Source: Nostoc flagelliforme FACHB-838
Lineage (GTDB): Bacteria > Cyanobacteriota > Cyanobacteriia > Cyanobacteriales > Nostocaceae
NCBI RefSeq assembly: GCF_014698065.1
Contig: NZ_JACJSI010000060.1
Coordinates: forward strand, 1-41,771
Length of the DNA stretch: 41,771 nucleotides
Reading direction: 5' to 3'
How positions within the stretch are numbered: position 1 is the stretch's first letter; every line of letters starts with the position of its first letter. The notes below the pieces were generated by a model that did no database searches, was not told the origin of the DNA, and was given only the letters and a program-made list of their open reading frames with translations. Positions 24,593 to 34,171 of this stretch are shown here, in pieces. The translations under genes and the position numbers were made by a program.

Positions 24593-25101
24593 GCACAATT
24601 TAAACCATAAGTTGGTCTTTGATAGCATTGGCTACTATATCATTGTGGAAACTAATCTGTCAATGAATTGGAGGATATTTCAGAAATAGGCAGCCAAAGG
24701 AAACTTATATCAGGAGTTCAGATAGATAGTAAGGGAACATCCCAATTTTGCAAAAACACGAATAAATCTCCACCCTCAATATTTTTAGTCTGGCGCACAG
24801 GAGGACACTTGTATAGTGAGTACAGGATTGTACTTCTACTCTTAAAACTTGCGTAGCATATCTGTCAGAAAAAGCTGAGTTTCCAGCTTCAAAAGCCAGT
24901 GCGTTGCTTATTTTAACAAAGTTGTAAGTTGTTAAAAAGATTGCATATTTAATTGTATAGTTTTTTAATGTTGACTTTCAGCGGTCAGCTATCAGCAATC
25001 CTGATGATTGACTGTGCTTTATGGATGTGTTTGAACTTAGCAACTGGCCACAAACTGTCCATTGTGACTATAAAGATTGAAAGTAGATTTACCAATTTGG
25101 G

Positions 25102-26235
25102 ATGTTCCTGATAGCAATTTGTACATTAATTTTAGAAATGGTTGTTTTTTTATCAGAAATTTTTACAAACAGAGAAATACAAATTGGCTTACTAGGACTG
25201 GGAGTCGGATTTTTTATTTTCATAGTTGGTCGTTTCATGATCTCATTGACAAACTTACTCTGGAAACGTTTTAATTTTCTCCAAATTACTGATATTTACC
25301 AAAAGTTAATTAAGCCAAATGAAGACTTATTAATTGTGGTATCTGTAATTGGTATTTTTGAGTTTGTTACATCCTTTTTACCTAGAAATCAATGGACAAA
25401 CTCATTAGAAATTATTGTGAGTTTAACTCTGGCGATCGCAGTCAGCTGGTTAGCCACTAAATTATTTCAAAAGTTTTTTGATTTTTATTTATTAAATGCT
25501 GCTTTCAAAACTGGGCAAAAAATTAGCAGTGAGTTACTCATCCTTTTAAAATGGGTTGCTAACCTCGTCATTATCTTTTTAGCAATTCTTACCTATGCTC
25601 AAACACATCAAATTAATCTTTTAGGATTGCTAGCTAGTTTAGGAATCGGTGGTTTAGCAGTAGCCTTTGCTGCTCAAAAAACTCTGGAACAAGTTCTAGG
25701 TGGTATTGTTCTTTATCTTGATCGCCCCTTCGTGATTGATGATTATATTGGTCTTCCCGATGGAACTTTTGGACGAGTTGAATCTATAGGATTAAGATCC
25801 ACCCGAATTAGAACATCTGGTAAGGGAACTGTGATGATAGTTCCCAACAGTTCTCTGACTCAAGTTAATATTGAAAATTTCACTGGTGGGAAGAAAGTCA
25901 TGTCTATTCTTTATTTGACCTTCTACCGAGTACTAAGTAGTGAAGATAGAGCCTTAATTCGCCAAGTTATTCTAGATAGTACGAATGGTATTTTTGGGAT
26001 TGATTCGCAAAATACAGGAGTTACTTTTAAAAGTATCAGTAATTCCCTAGAACCAGATAAAACTCAAGCACAAGTTACTTTGTTTATCTTAGGTTCTGGA
26101 GATGTTTCAATGGAATTACGTCGCCAACTGCTAAATATGGCAACTGAAAGCATGACTCAGTGTTTAAAAGAATATGGTATTGCGTTTGATATAGAAGAAC
26201 CAACAATTTATGTTGATTCACCAATTACAATTTAG
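25102..26235 (+). CDS. MscS-family mechanosensitive ion channel, first of a tandem pair
   Basis: A 377-residue membrane protein with about four hydrophobic helices in the first 190 residues and the MscS pore and beta-domain signature: GLLASLGIGGLAVAFAAQKT (pore helix), then GGIVLYLDRPFVIDDYIGL and FGRVESIGLRSTRIRT, followed by VPNSSLTQVNIENF. It would open on membrane tension to release osmolytes. The ATG at 25102 is the first in frame after a TAG at 25084. The next gene starts 5 bp after its stop, has the same length and ends in nearly the same residues (EEPTIYVDSPITI here, QEPTIYLESPVTI there), so the pair arose by tandem duplication and is surely one transcript. Confidence 0.93.
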   Translation: MFLIAICTLILEMVVFLSEIFTNREIQIGLLGLGVGFFIFIVGRFMISLTNLLWKRFNFLQITDIYQKLIKPNEDLLIVVSVIGIFEFVTSFLPRNQWTNSLEIIVSLTLAIAVSWLATKLFQKFFDFYLLNAAFKTGQKISSELLILLKWVANLVIIFLAILTYAQTHQINLLGLLASLGIGGLAVAFAAQKTLEQVLGGIVLYLDRPFVIDDYIGLPDGTFGRVESIGLRSTRIRTSGKGTVMIVPNSSLTQVNIENFTGGKKVMSILYLTFYRVLSSEDRALIRQVILDSTNGIFGIDSQNTGVTFKSISNSLEPDKTQAQVTLFILGSGDVSMELRRQLLNMATESMTQCLKEYGIAFDIEEPTIYVDSPITI

Positions 26236-26240
26236 AGAGA

Positions 26241-27374
26241 ATGACGAATATTTCACGTATTATTCTAGATTTTTTTCAACGTGATAGCACAATATCAGCC
26301 TTATCTAGATTTGGAGTCTTTCTAGTTTTTATTTTGCTGTCTTTGCTAGTAGGGCAATATACTCCTACATTCTTGCGAATTATTATTCGTCGTTTTGCAC
26401 CGCAGCAAGTTGCCAGTATTTATAATAATTTGATTGACCCAATTAGAAACTTATTTAGAATCACAGGTAGCTTAATTCTGATTTCATTATCTTTAGCATG
26501 GATTGTGGAATATGAATCTATCTATAGATTTCTTTCTCCTATTGTTGATTTAGCTGTTATTGTCAGTATCTCTTGGCTATGCTCTCGTTTATTTCGACAG
26601 TTTATTCGAGTGTATGGAATTGAAATATTACGTAAATTTGGTCGAGAGGTAGATGAAGTACTTTTAGTATTTGAAACAATTGCAAATGTAATTATCGGAT
26701 TTATTGCTGTTCTGGCTTTTGCCCAAAGTCAACAGTTTAATTTAATTGGGTTAATAACTGGATTAGGAATTGGTGGATTAGCTGTAGCTTTTGCGGCTCA
26801 AAAAACTCTAGAGCAGTTGTTGGGAACAATTGTGTTGTATTTAGATCGCCCCTTTGTCCCTGGAGAATATATTCGTTTACAAAAATTTCAACAAATCCCT
26901 GAAGGTTTATTTGGACGAGTTGAGTCAATTGGTATACGCTCAACCAAAATTCGCGCTGCTGCTAAAAGTACATTGTTTATTATTCCCAATTCAATATTAG
27001 CCAACTTAGAAATTGAAAATATTACTCGAGGGAAGAAAGTTATGGTTCTACTCTACCTCGATTTTTTAGACTTGCTGCAAGACCGAGAACAAGCTCTGGT
27101 TCAACAGGTAATTGTCGAGAGTACTAATTCACTATTTGGTATCGATCCAGGTAGCACCAGCATTACTTTTTTAACCCATAAAAATGCAGAAAAAAAGATA
27201 ACTCGAACAAGAGTAACATTTTTTATTTTGGGTTCTAGTGACAACTGTCTGCAATTACGCAAACGTTTATTAGAATTAGCAAATGAAAAAATTTCTAAAA
27301 AGCTAGTCACGAATGGAATTAAATTCACGATGCAAGAGCCAACAATTTATCTGGAATCGCCTGTGACAATTTGA
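26241..27374 (+). CDS. MscS-family mechanosensitive ion channel, second of a tandem pair
   Basis: Also 377 residues. It has N-terminal membrane helices (about 20-45, 70-110, 145-175), the pore segment LITGLGIGGLAVAFAAQKT, then LEQLLGTIVLYLDRPFVPGEY and FGRVESIGIRSTKIRAAAK, and a C-terminal alpha/beta domain. Compared with the upstream copy it has a short insertion (RLQKFQQIPEG) in the beta domain and a compensating shorter N-terminus. The start ATG 26241 is preceded by GAGAGA and lies 5 bp from the previous stop, so translation is likely coupled. The two could form hetero-oligomers or respond to different thresholds; that is inference. Confidence 0.93.
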   Translation: MTNISRIILDFFQRDSTISALSRFGVFLVFILLSLLVGQYTPTFLRIIIRRFAPQQVASIYNNLIDPIRNLFRITGSLILISLSLAWIVEYESIYRFLSPIVDLAVIVSISWLCSRLFRQFIRVYGIEILRKFGREVDEVLLVFETIANVIIGFIAVLAFAQSQQFNLIGLITGLGIGGLAVAFAAQKTLEQLLGTIVLYLDRPFVPGEYIRLQKFQQIPEGLFGRVESIGIRSTKIRAAAKSTLFIIPNSILANLEIENITRGKKVMVLLYLDFLDLLQDREQALVQQVIVESTNSLFGIDPGSTSITFLTHKNAEKKITRTRVTFFILGSSDNCLQLRKRLLELANEKISKKLVTNGIKFTMQEPTIYLESPVTI

Positions 27375-27620
27375 GTATCAATCTTGGCATTTTTTATTGG
27401 TTTTGATAGGCTAGATTGATAAAGGTAATTCATTAAGTAGTTATATATAAAATCTATAGGAGCCTTATTTGGTTTTGCAAAAGCCATACTAATAGTAAAT
27501 TTACGTAACTAAGGTTATATATCAGTAAACTTACCATAAATTAAGCCAGAGTCCTAGATGATGTACTAATGAATTCTGATTAATAACTCAATTAATTAAT
27601 AATGAAATGAGGAGTTACTG

Positions 27621-30413
27621 GTGAGGCATCAAGAAAATCAAAAAGATATAAGTTTAAAAATTAAAGAAGCTAGAAAATTATTTATTTTAAGTTGTGAAAT
27701 TGTAATTTTAAATTTTTTGAGTATTTTGCCAGTAACGGCAGCAACCGAAGAACCTGTATTGAGCGTAGTGCATAGCCAAGAAAATGCAAATCAGTGGACA
27801 GGCATAACTGACCGCTTAGAGGCAATAGGGGCGAAATATTGTGTAATTCCCCTAAATGATGTGCGGAGTATGGCAGATTGGGGCGATCGCCGGGTATTAT
27901 TTTTGCCAAATGTCGAGACATTAACACCAACCCAAGTGATCGCTTTGGAAGAATGGATGAGTAAGGGAGGGCGCTTGATTGCTAGTGGCCCTATAGGTAG
28001 TCTGTCATCGCCAGGAGTACGGCAATTATTGCGATCGCTCTTGGGAGGTTATTGGGGATTCAGCCTCAGTGATACACAACAGATTAAACCTGCAAAAACC
28101 AAGATCCCAGGATGGGCAAATCAAACTGGACTCTTTGGAAAAGTCCGTGGCGGCGTTGTGATTCCTAATGATATGGGCACTCAATCTCCTGCTGTTTGGA
28201 ATTCTAAAGATAATCCAGCCGCAGTAGTAACAACTGAGCGCTCCACCTTTATGGGCTGGCGTTGGGGAACAGATACAGCCTCAGCAGCTGAGTTAGATAA
28301 TGCCTGGTTAAAAGCTACTGTTGATTACTATTTCACAGCACTAGCGCCATCAAATCGTACCAAAAAAATAGCAGGAGGTTCCCAAACCTGCTCTACGACT
28401 GTGGCGGCTGCACCGAGGGAGCAAGGCAGCAGGGGTGCAGGGGTGCAGAGGGGCAGTTCATCTCCTTCATCTCCTCCTCCTAAAATTGCCACCGCTCCTA
28501 TACCTAGACCACTTCCTATAGTCAAACCCCCGAGTTCTCAGGAAGCTATTGATCAGTTGGAACAAGCGGTGCGTCTAGATGTTGCGCCTAACTCTAATGA
28601 GCCGATTGACACCAACCAAGCGATCGCCCTCCAGCAAGAGCTAGAAAACCTGATTGGTCGAGTGGAAAGCGCTCATTTAGCAGTATTAGCTGATGCGGCT
28701 AATGTTGGTGAAACTATATCTGAACAGAAGCAATTTTCTAGACATTTAGACAATTACGCCTCTTTGCCTGTCAAAGAGCAGCAGACACAATTGGCCTCAA
28801 CCAAACCAGGGGGGCTAGTTATAGGTAAAGAGCAAGCCTTGGCACAAGCAAGGGTAATTGCCAAAAATTTACCCCAACAGATTGCCCAAAAAAACTACGC
28901 TCTAGCTCGTCAGCAGTGGCTGCTTGCTAAAACAAGTTTGTGGCAGCAGTTTCCAGTTGATCAAAAACTAGCTCAACCAGAAATTCGGGCAGTTTGGTTA
29001 GATCGGGGGACGATTGTTCGTGCTGGTAGCAAAGCCGGACTAGCCCAGATTTTTGATCGCCTCACCCAAGCTGGAATCAATACCGTCTTTTTTGAAACTG
29101 TTAACGCTGGTTATACAATTTATCCGAGCCAAGTTGCAAAAGAGCAAAACCCCTTGATTCGTGGGTGGGATCCACTAGCAGAGGCAGTGAAATTAGCCCA
29201 TGAGCGAGACATGGAATTACACGCTTGGGTTTGGACTTTTGCTGCTGGCAACCAACGTCACAATGAAATTCTCAACGTTAATCCTGATTATCCAGGGCCA
29301 GTACTGGCGGCTCATCCCGATTGGGCAAACTACGATAACCTTGGCAACATGATTCCCGTTGGCCAGAGCAAGCCATTCTTCGATCCAGCCAACCCCGAAG
29401 TACGGCAATACTTGCTCAAGCTGTATGAGGAAATTGTCACTCGCTATAAGGTGGATGGTTTACAGCTAGACTACATTCGCTACCCTTTCCAAGACCCATC
29501 AGCAGGTCGAAGCTATGGCTATGGGAAAGCTGCAAGAGCGCAATTTCAGCGGCTTACTGGTGTAGATCCATTGAATATTTCTCCTAGCCAACCAGACTTG
29601 TGGCAAAAGTGGACGACATTTCGCACCGATCAAGTTGATAGTTTTGTCGCCCAAGCATCACAGCAGTTGCGACAAAAGCAACCAAATTTGATTTTGTCAG
29701 TTGCGGTATTTCCTTTACCGGAAATAGAGCGGATTCAGAAAATTCAACAAAATTGGGAAACTTGGGCAAGGCGGGGGGATGTAGATTTAATCGTTCCCAT
29801 GACTTATGCTCTGGATACTTCTCGCTTCCAACGACTTGCTCAACCCTGGATTGCTTCTAAACAATTGGGAGTTACCTTGTTAGTGCCGGGAATTCGCTTA
29901 CTTTCTTTGCCAACCATCGGGGCATTTGATCAACTCCAGTTGGTAAGGGACTTGCCAGTTAGTGGTTATGCACTCTTTGCCGCAGAGAATTTTAACAACG
30001 ATTTACAAAAACTTTTTAATAGCACCCAAGGTAGGGTTCAATCTAAAACAAGTCAACCGATTCCTCACCGTCAGCCTTTTCAAACTGCCGCCATCCGTTA
30101 CACCGCACTGCAACGGGAATGGAAATTTGTTTTCCAAAATGACCAACTACAAAGGTCTGCTCAGAAAATATCAGATTTTAACAATCAGGCAGAAGTTTTA
30201 CGCAGTGCTTTAAATCAGCTTGCCACTTCCCCTTCTCCTAGTAAGTTGCTAGTAGCGAAAGCCTCTCTAACTCGCTTCCAGTCACAATTTCGAGTATTGA
30301 TGAGCCAAGAACTTAAGTCGAATTCCTATCAAGTCAAAGTTTGGGAAAATCGACTTGTAACTATAGAAAGGCTATTACGTTACGGCGAACGGCGGGTACA
30401 GTTGCGTCCTTAG
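27621..30413 (+). CDS. Glycoside hydrolase-like protein (GHL10/DUF187 type), exported, 930 aa
   Basis: The N-terminus has a hydrophobic segment (LFILSCEIVILNFLSILPV, about 19-37) that looks like a late signal or anchor after a charged leader. About 45-220 resembles a Rossmann-type domain (IGAKYCVIPLNDVRSMADW, LFLPNVETLTPTQVIAL, WMSKGGRLIASGP). After a low-complexity linker (about 265-300) and a helical region, about 450-800 is a family-10-like hydrolase barrel: EIRAVWLDRGTIVRAGSK, GINTVFFETVNAGYTIYPS, YKVDGLQLDYIRYPFQDP, LIVPMTYALD. It probably acts on envelope or extracellular glycans. The GTG at 27621 has an excellent ribosome site (GAGGAG, 7 nt). Codons of the linker come from the GGGGTGCAG/GGGAGCAAG repeat family. 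C-terminal ~130 residues are helical. Confidence 0.88.
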   Translation: MRHQENQKDISLKIKEARKLFILSCEIVILNFLSILPVTAATEEPVLSVVHSQENANQWTGITDRLEAIGAKYCVIPLNDVRSMADWGDRRVLFLPNVETLTPTQVIALEEWMSKGGRLIASGPIGSLSSPGVRQLLRSLLGGYWGFSLSDTQQIKPAKTKIPGWANQTGLFGKVRGGVVIPNDMGTQSPAVWNSKDNPAAVVTTERSTFMGWRWGTDTASAAELDNAWLKATVDYYFTALAPSNRTKKIAGGSQTCSTTVAAAPREQGSRGAGVQRGSSSPSSPPPKIATAPIPRPLPIVKPPSSQEAIDQLEQAVRLDVAPNSNEPIDTNQAIALQQELENLIGRVESAHLAVLADAANVGETISEQKQFSRHLDNYASLPVKEQQTQLASTKPGGLVIGKEQALAQARVIAKNLPQQIAQKNYALARQQWLLAKTSLWQQFPVDQKLAQPEIRAVWLDRGTIVRAGSKAGLAQIFDRLTQAGINTVFFETVNAGYTIYPSQVAKEQNPLIRGWDPLAEAVKLAHERDMELHAWVWTFAAGNQRHNEILNVNPDYPGPVLAAHPDWANYDNLGNMIPVGQSKPFFDPANPEVRQYLLKLYEEIVTRYKVDGLQLDYIRYPFQDPSAGRSYGYGKAARAQFQRLTGVDPLNISPSQPDLWQKWTTFRTDQVDSFVAQASQQLRQKQPNLILSVAVFPLPEIERIQKIQQNWETWARRGDVDLIVPMTYALDTSRFQRLAQPWIASKQLGVTLLVPGIRLLSLPTIGAFDQLQLVRDLPVSGYALFAAENFNNDLQKLFNSTQGRVQSKTSQPIPHRQPFQTAAIRYTALQREWKFVFQNDQLQRSAQKISDFNNQAEVLRSALNQLATSPSPSKLLVAKASLTRFQSQFRVLMSQELKSNSYQVKVWENRLVTIERLLRYGERRVQLRP
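28414..28480. repeat. GGGAGCA/GGGGTGCA low-complexity repeat inside a coding region
   Basis: GAGGGAGCAAGGCAGCAGG followed by GGTGCAGGGGTGCAGAGG and TCATCTCCTTCATCTCC. Within the hydrolase-like gene it is read in frame as PREQGSRGAGVQRGSSSPSS. The same repeat lies in non-coding spacers elsewhere in the window (30419-30470, 34580-34618). Confidence 0.7.
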
Positions 30414-31297
30414 TAGAGAGGCAAGGGGAGCAGGCTTGCCGTGAGCGTAGCCGAATGGGAGCAGGGGGAAATTCCTCTCTTCTGCACCCTTCCCCATGCC
30501 TAATGTCCAATTTCCAACTAGCTGGATATAAGCTAGTTTGTAATTCTTAACACACTTTTGCCGTGTTTATATCCCAAATATTACTATCTGTTTAGCGTCA
30601 AAATATTGGAAAATACTTAGATAACCAGTTTGAAATAAGTATTGTTTGATAATAGCTATCGGAAAAATCTATGCAAGCTTTACCTCAGCTTATCGGGTTA
30701 CAAAGCAAACAGCCAGTAATTAACTGTTTGCTGCTGATGGTTGTGCCGCCAAAATCAATATTAGATGGAATGTCTACAACGGGCTACACCTATGTACTGA
30801 TGTTAATACGGCGCAAAAGTGTCCTCTTCTCTTCATGTTCCCACGTAGTGGGCTGCTTCACAAAGTATTGTCAAATAATGCTTGTAGCTTCAAGAGCTAG
30901 TTTCAGAACAACCAATATTTTTGAAGTTATGCATACCTTGGTCATAACATTTAGCATATCAGAATTTTCAAAGATAGCCTCAGTGCTATCACCCCTATGT
31001 CCGTCAGCAACAGTGATATTTACTACCAGTTTAAGATAACCAAAGTAACATAATCGTGTGAATCACCCTTCAAGGTATCTGTAAAGCATAAGGCTAGTAT
31101 TGGTTCTTTGGAGGAAGAAGATTAGATTCTTTCTAAGAGGTAATATACTAGGCACTGGATTAGGGATGTAAATTGTAAAAAAACGTGTAGATATTTGCTA
31201 AGGTGAAATTTTTGTCATAAGTATGCTGAAGTTTGGTATAAAGTTTACTGTTATTTTGTGATTAATTAAATAATAAAATATAAATCGAGGGAAATAT
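30414..31297. other. 884-bp spacer with repeats and a possible gene remnant
   Basis: 30419-30470 is a GGGGAGCAG-type repeat with an embedded GCTTGCCGTGAGCGTAGCCG. 30775-30795 is a degenerate copy of the 21-bp repeat. The 122-codon plus-strand frame at 30671-31039 spans that repeat and shows no domain. On the minus strand, about 30880-31060, a frame without a start reads LKLVVNITVADGHRGDSTEA, then FENSDMLNVMTKVCITSK, which has a protein-like composition and could be a decayed gene, but I recognise no family. The last ~230 bp are AT-rich and probably carry the promoter for the receiver-EAL gene. Confidence 0.4.
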
Positions 31298-32509
31298 ATG
31301 TCCAAAATTTTAATAATAGAAGATGAAGAAGCAGTCCGTGAAAACATTTTAGATTTGCTAGAAGCTGAGGATTTTGAAACTATCGCTGCGGCTAATGGTA
31401 GAATCGGGATAAATTTGGCTATCTCCGAAGTTCCCGATTTAATTCTATGCGATATGATGATGCCAGAAATTGACGGTCATGGCGTGTTAACAGCGTTACG
31501 CCAAGAACCATCAACGGCAACAATTCCCTTCATTTTTCTAACTGCCAAATCTGCTAAATCAGATTTTCGTCAAGGCATGAATATGGGTGCTGATGACTAT
31601 ATAACTAAGCCATTCACTCGGTCTGAGTTATTAAGCACTATAATCAACAGGTTGGAAAAACACGCTACTTTAAAAAGGTATTTATCTCCTAAAACTGTCA
31701 TTAACAACTTGTCTCCAAAAATGCAGTTGTTAGAGATTAGCTTACACCGGGCTATCAAACAACATAACTTTCAAGAGTTTGAAATTTATTATCAACCAAT
31801 AGTCGATATTGCTTCTGGGAAAATAGTAGCGGCGGAAAGTTTATTACGCTGGCAAAGTCCAGAGTTAGGGATGATTTACCCAACAGAATTTATTCCCTTA
31901 GCAGAGTCTACAGGTTTAATTGTTCCTATTGGTAAATGGGTATTAAAAAAGGTATGCAAACAAATTAAAAGCTGGCGTGATGCTGGAATTTATTCTTTAC
32001 TTGTTGCTGTAAATTTGTCAGTAATTGAATTTAATCAACCAGATTTTATTCATAAAATAGTTAATTTTATAACTGCCAATGATTTAGAACCACATTACTT
32101 AGAACTAGAACTCACCGAAAGTATGATTATGCAAGATGTAAATAGTGCGATCGCTACTATGAGCAAATTGCAATCTTTGGGTGTAAAGATTGCGGTCGAT
32201 GATTTTGGTACGGGCTACTCTTCTTTAATTTATTTGAAAAACTTACCAATTAATACGTTAAAAATAGACCGTTATTTTATCCATAATGTCGCAAATGATC
32301 TACAGAAATCAGCCATTACTAAAGCATTAATTCAAATGGCTCATAATCTCAATCTAGATGTAATAGCTGAAGGTGTAGAGACGGAAGCAGAACTGGCTTT
32401 TTTGCGCCAATACAACTGTAATTCTATGCAAGGTTTTCTATTTAGCCGTCCATTACCATCAGCAGAATTTGAAAAGTTTTTGTTGACTAACAAATGCTTA
32501 TATGTCTGA
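31298..32509 (+). CDS. Response regulator with C-terminal EAL (c-di-GMP phosphodiesterase) domain
   Basis: A 403-residue cytosolic two-component output protein. The receiver domain (1-120) has the acid pocket E8 D9, phospho-acceptor D52 (LCDMMMPEIDG), T82 and K104 (TKPF), all intact. The EAL domain (about 150-400) has the signature as E180-S-L (AAESLLRW), the conserved Asn in VAVNLSV, ELTES, D301-D302-F-G-T-G-Y, KIDRYFI and AEGVETEAEL, ending QGFLFSRPL. Metal ligands and the general base region appear present, so hydrolysis of c-di-GMP is plausible, switched by a histidine kinase not encoded nearby. The ATG at 31298 has GAGGGA 8 nt upstream. A 124-bp spacer precedes the sorbosone dehydrogenase. 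Confidence 0.95.
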   Translation: MSKILIIEDEEAVRENILDLLEAEDFETIAAANGRIGINLAISEVPDLILCDMMMPEIDGHGVLTALRQEPSTATIPFIFLTAKSAKSDFRQGMNMGADDYITKPFTRSELLSTIINRLEKHATLKRYLSPKTVINNLSPKMQLLEISLHRAIKQHNFQEFEIYYQPIVDIASGKIVAAESLLRWQSPELGMIYPTEFIPLAESTGLIVPIGKWVLKKVCKQIKSWRDAGIYSLLVAVNLSVIEFNQPDFIHKIVNFITANDLEPHYLELELTESMIMQDVNSAIATMSKLQSLGVKIAVDDFGTGYSSLIYLKNLPINTLKIDRYFIHNVANDLQKSAITKALIQMAHNLNLDVIAEGVETEAELAFLRQYNCNSMQGFLFSRPLPSAEFEKFLLTNKCLYV

Positions 32510-32653
32510 ATACTGGACATCGGGCAGTAAATGATTTTTCCAGCACCCAATCCTCTAATAGCTTAACTAACTAATAAAAATCGGACTTTAGACTGGCGAC
32601 AATTATTAAGCCTCAAGTCTACAGTAAGAAAATTGTGTATAGTGTCTACTCCC

Positions 32654-33997
32654 ATGAAAATCTTTGCGCGTTTTTTGCTGCCAGTTTTTTTACTGACTTT
32701 AGCAGTAGCCTGTAACCAGACTCGCGCTTCATCAGATAATGCCATAGCACAAACATCTGTACCTTCTGCCCAACCGACACAGAATTCCACACAGCCAAAA
32801 AATATCGTCCGTACTGAAGCACTTTCACCTACACCCATCCGCATCGATCTGAAGAATTTGCCAGCACCCTTCGCAACAGAAAGTGCCTCCAAGCGGCCTG
32901 AGGTAGTGGCGATTCCGCAAAATCCCGTGCTGCGCGTACCACCAGGGTTCACAGTAAACGTCTTTGCCGAAGGTTTAGATGCCCCACGCTGGCTAGCTTT
33001 AACTCCCAGTGGTGATGTCCTAGTGACTGAAACTGGGCAAAATCGCATTCGTTTGTTGCGTGACAGCAACAGCGATGGTATCGCCGACGTTCGAGAAACC
33101 TTTGCTAGTAGAGATAACGGACTCAATAGACCCTTTGGTATGGCTTTTGTAGATAATTCCTTTTTTCTGGGGAACACAGATGCTGTGGTGCGTTTTTCCT
33201 ATACCCAAGGTCAAAACAAGATTACAGGTAAGGGAAAAAAAATCGCCGACTTGCCCGCTCAAGGTTATAACAATCATTGGACGCGCAATGTCGTTGTCTC
33301 GCCCGATGGCAATAAATTATATGTTTCAGTTGGTTCAGGAACCAATGTGGATGAAGAACCCCTACCACGGGCTTCAATACAGGTGATGAATTTAGATGGT
33401 TCCCAGCAAGAAACTTTCGCTTCTGGCTTGCGTAACCCTGTTGGTTTAGACTTTCACCCTGTAACTAAGGAACTTTACACTACCGTCAACGAACGGGATG
33501 GAATTGGTGATGATTTGGTTCCAGATTATCTAACACGCGTTCAACAGGGAGCATTTTACGGCTGGCCCTATGCTTATCTAACACCAAACAACCTTGATCC
33601 GCGACAAAAAACAGATGACAAAAGTAAACGCCCCGACTTAGTAGCCCGTACCCAAACGCCAGATGTGCTGTTTCAGGCGCACTCAGCAGCATTGGGTTTG
33701 CAGTTTTATGATGGTAAAACGTTTCCAGAAAAGTACCGAAATGGTGCTTTTGCTGCTTTCCGTGGTTCTTGGAATCGCGATCGCGGCACCGGTTATAAAA
33801 TTGTATTTGTTCCCTTTGATGGTAAAGGGCGATCGCTTGGCTACTACGAAGATTTTCTCACAGGATTTTTGTTAAATCCATCTGTACCAACTACTTGGGG
33901 ACGACCTGTTGGTTTACTTGTGTTACCAGATGGCAGTCTTCTATTAACAGAAGAAGCCAATAATCGAATTTATCGAATTCAGTATACGGGGGGTTAA
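32654..33997 (+). CDS. PQQ-type sugar dehydrogenase (sorbosone dehydrogenase family), lipoprotein-like
   Basis: From ATG 32654 the protein has 447 residues: MKIFARFLLPVFLLTLAVAC is a lipoprotein-type signal with a lipobox-like LAVAC, then a low-complexity linker to about residue 90, then a six-bladed beta-propeller of the glucose/sorbosone dehydrogenase fold (GLDAPRWLALTPSGDVLVTE, GLNRPFGMAF, NHWTRNVVVSPDG, FASGLRNPVGLDFHP, ending LLTEEANNRIYRI). The family oxidises sugars or aldoses with PQQ, outside the cytoplasm; many cyanobacterial members have no proven substrate or cofactor. A TTG at 32633 would add seven residues before the signal and is less likely. Located between the receiver-EAL gene and a cupin gene, all on the plus strand but with spacers over 100 bp. 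Confidence 0.9.
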   Translation: MKIFARFLLPVFLLTLAVACNQTRASSDNAIAQTSVPSAQPTQNSTQPKNIVRTEALSPTPIRIDLKNLPAPFATESASKRPEVVAIPQNPVLRVPPGFTVNVFAEGLDAPRWLALTPSGDVLVTETGQNRIRLLRDSNSDGIADVRETFASRDNGLNRPFGMAFVDNSFFLGNTDAVVRFSYTQGQNKITGKGKKIADLPAQGYNNHWTRNVVVSPDGNKLYVSVGSGTNVDEEPLPRASIQVMNLDGSQQETFASGLRNPVGLDFHPVTKELYTTVNERDGIGDDLVPDYLTRVQQGAFYGWPYAYLTPNNLDPRQKTDDKSKRPDLVARTQTPDVLFQAHSAALGLQFYDGKTFPEKYRNGAFAAFRGSWNRDRGTGYKIVFVPFDGKGRSLGYYEDFLTGFLLNPSVPTTWGRPVGLLVLPDGSLLLTEEANNRIYRIQYTGG

Positions 33998-34077
33998 GCA
34001 ATTTACGCATTCAAACATTTAAAAATTTACGGATAGGATCTGTTGCCTGGAGTAAAGTTAGAGCAGTTGTCATCAAT

Positions 34078-34100
34078 AGAGATGTTGTGGCTGCATCTCT
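34078..34100. promoter_or_regulatory. 7-bp hairpin in the leader of the cupin gene
   Basis: AGAGATG (34078-34084) pairs with CATCTCT (34094-34100), 9-nt loop, in the 174-bp spacer between the sugar dehydrogenase and the cupin start. It has no T-tract; it may be a leader or weak terminator structure. Confidence 0.35.
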
Positions 34101-34171
34101 CTATCCAGGTTTATGTCGTTTACGGTAAATTACTTAAAAATCCTAATACTCATCCGGTTGAGAAATTAATT

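Larger units (their letters stand above)
23883..25101. other. 1.2-kb region with no long gene but many inverted repeats
   Basis: This is the longest stretch without a recognisable gene. It contains the structured segment 24185-24415, a possible 37-codon gene at 24447-24560 and a 12-bp hairpin at 24551-24592 (separate entries). The 62-codon frame at 24668-24856 shows no domain. The parts 23883-24184 and 24593-25101 show nothing I can name. There are no STRR units, although these fill most other spacers here. Confidence 0.5.

Noticed and set aside
24668..24856. 62-codon frame downstream of the microprotein candidate
   Set aside because: Composition is like spacer DNA and no homologous pattern is seen.
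30671..31039. 122-codon plus-strand frame in the spacer before the receiver-EAL gene
   Set aside because: Runs through a degenerate dispersed repeat, lacks a ribosome site and a protein-like pattern; the opposite strand looks slightly more coding-like but has no start, so neither is called.
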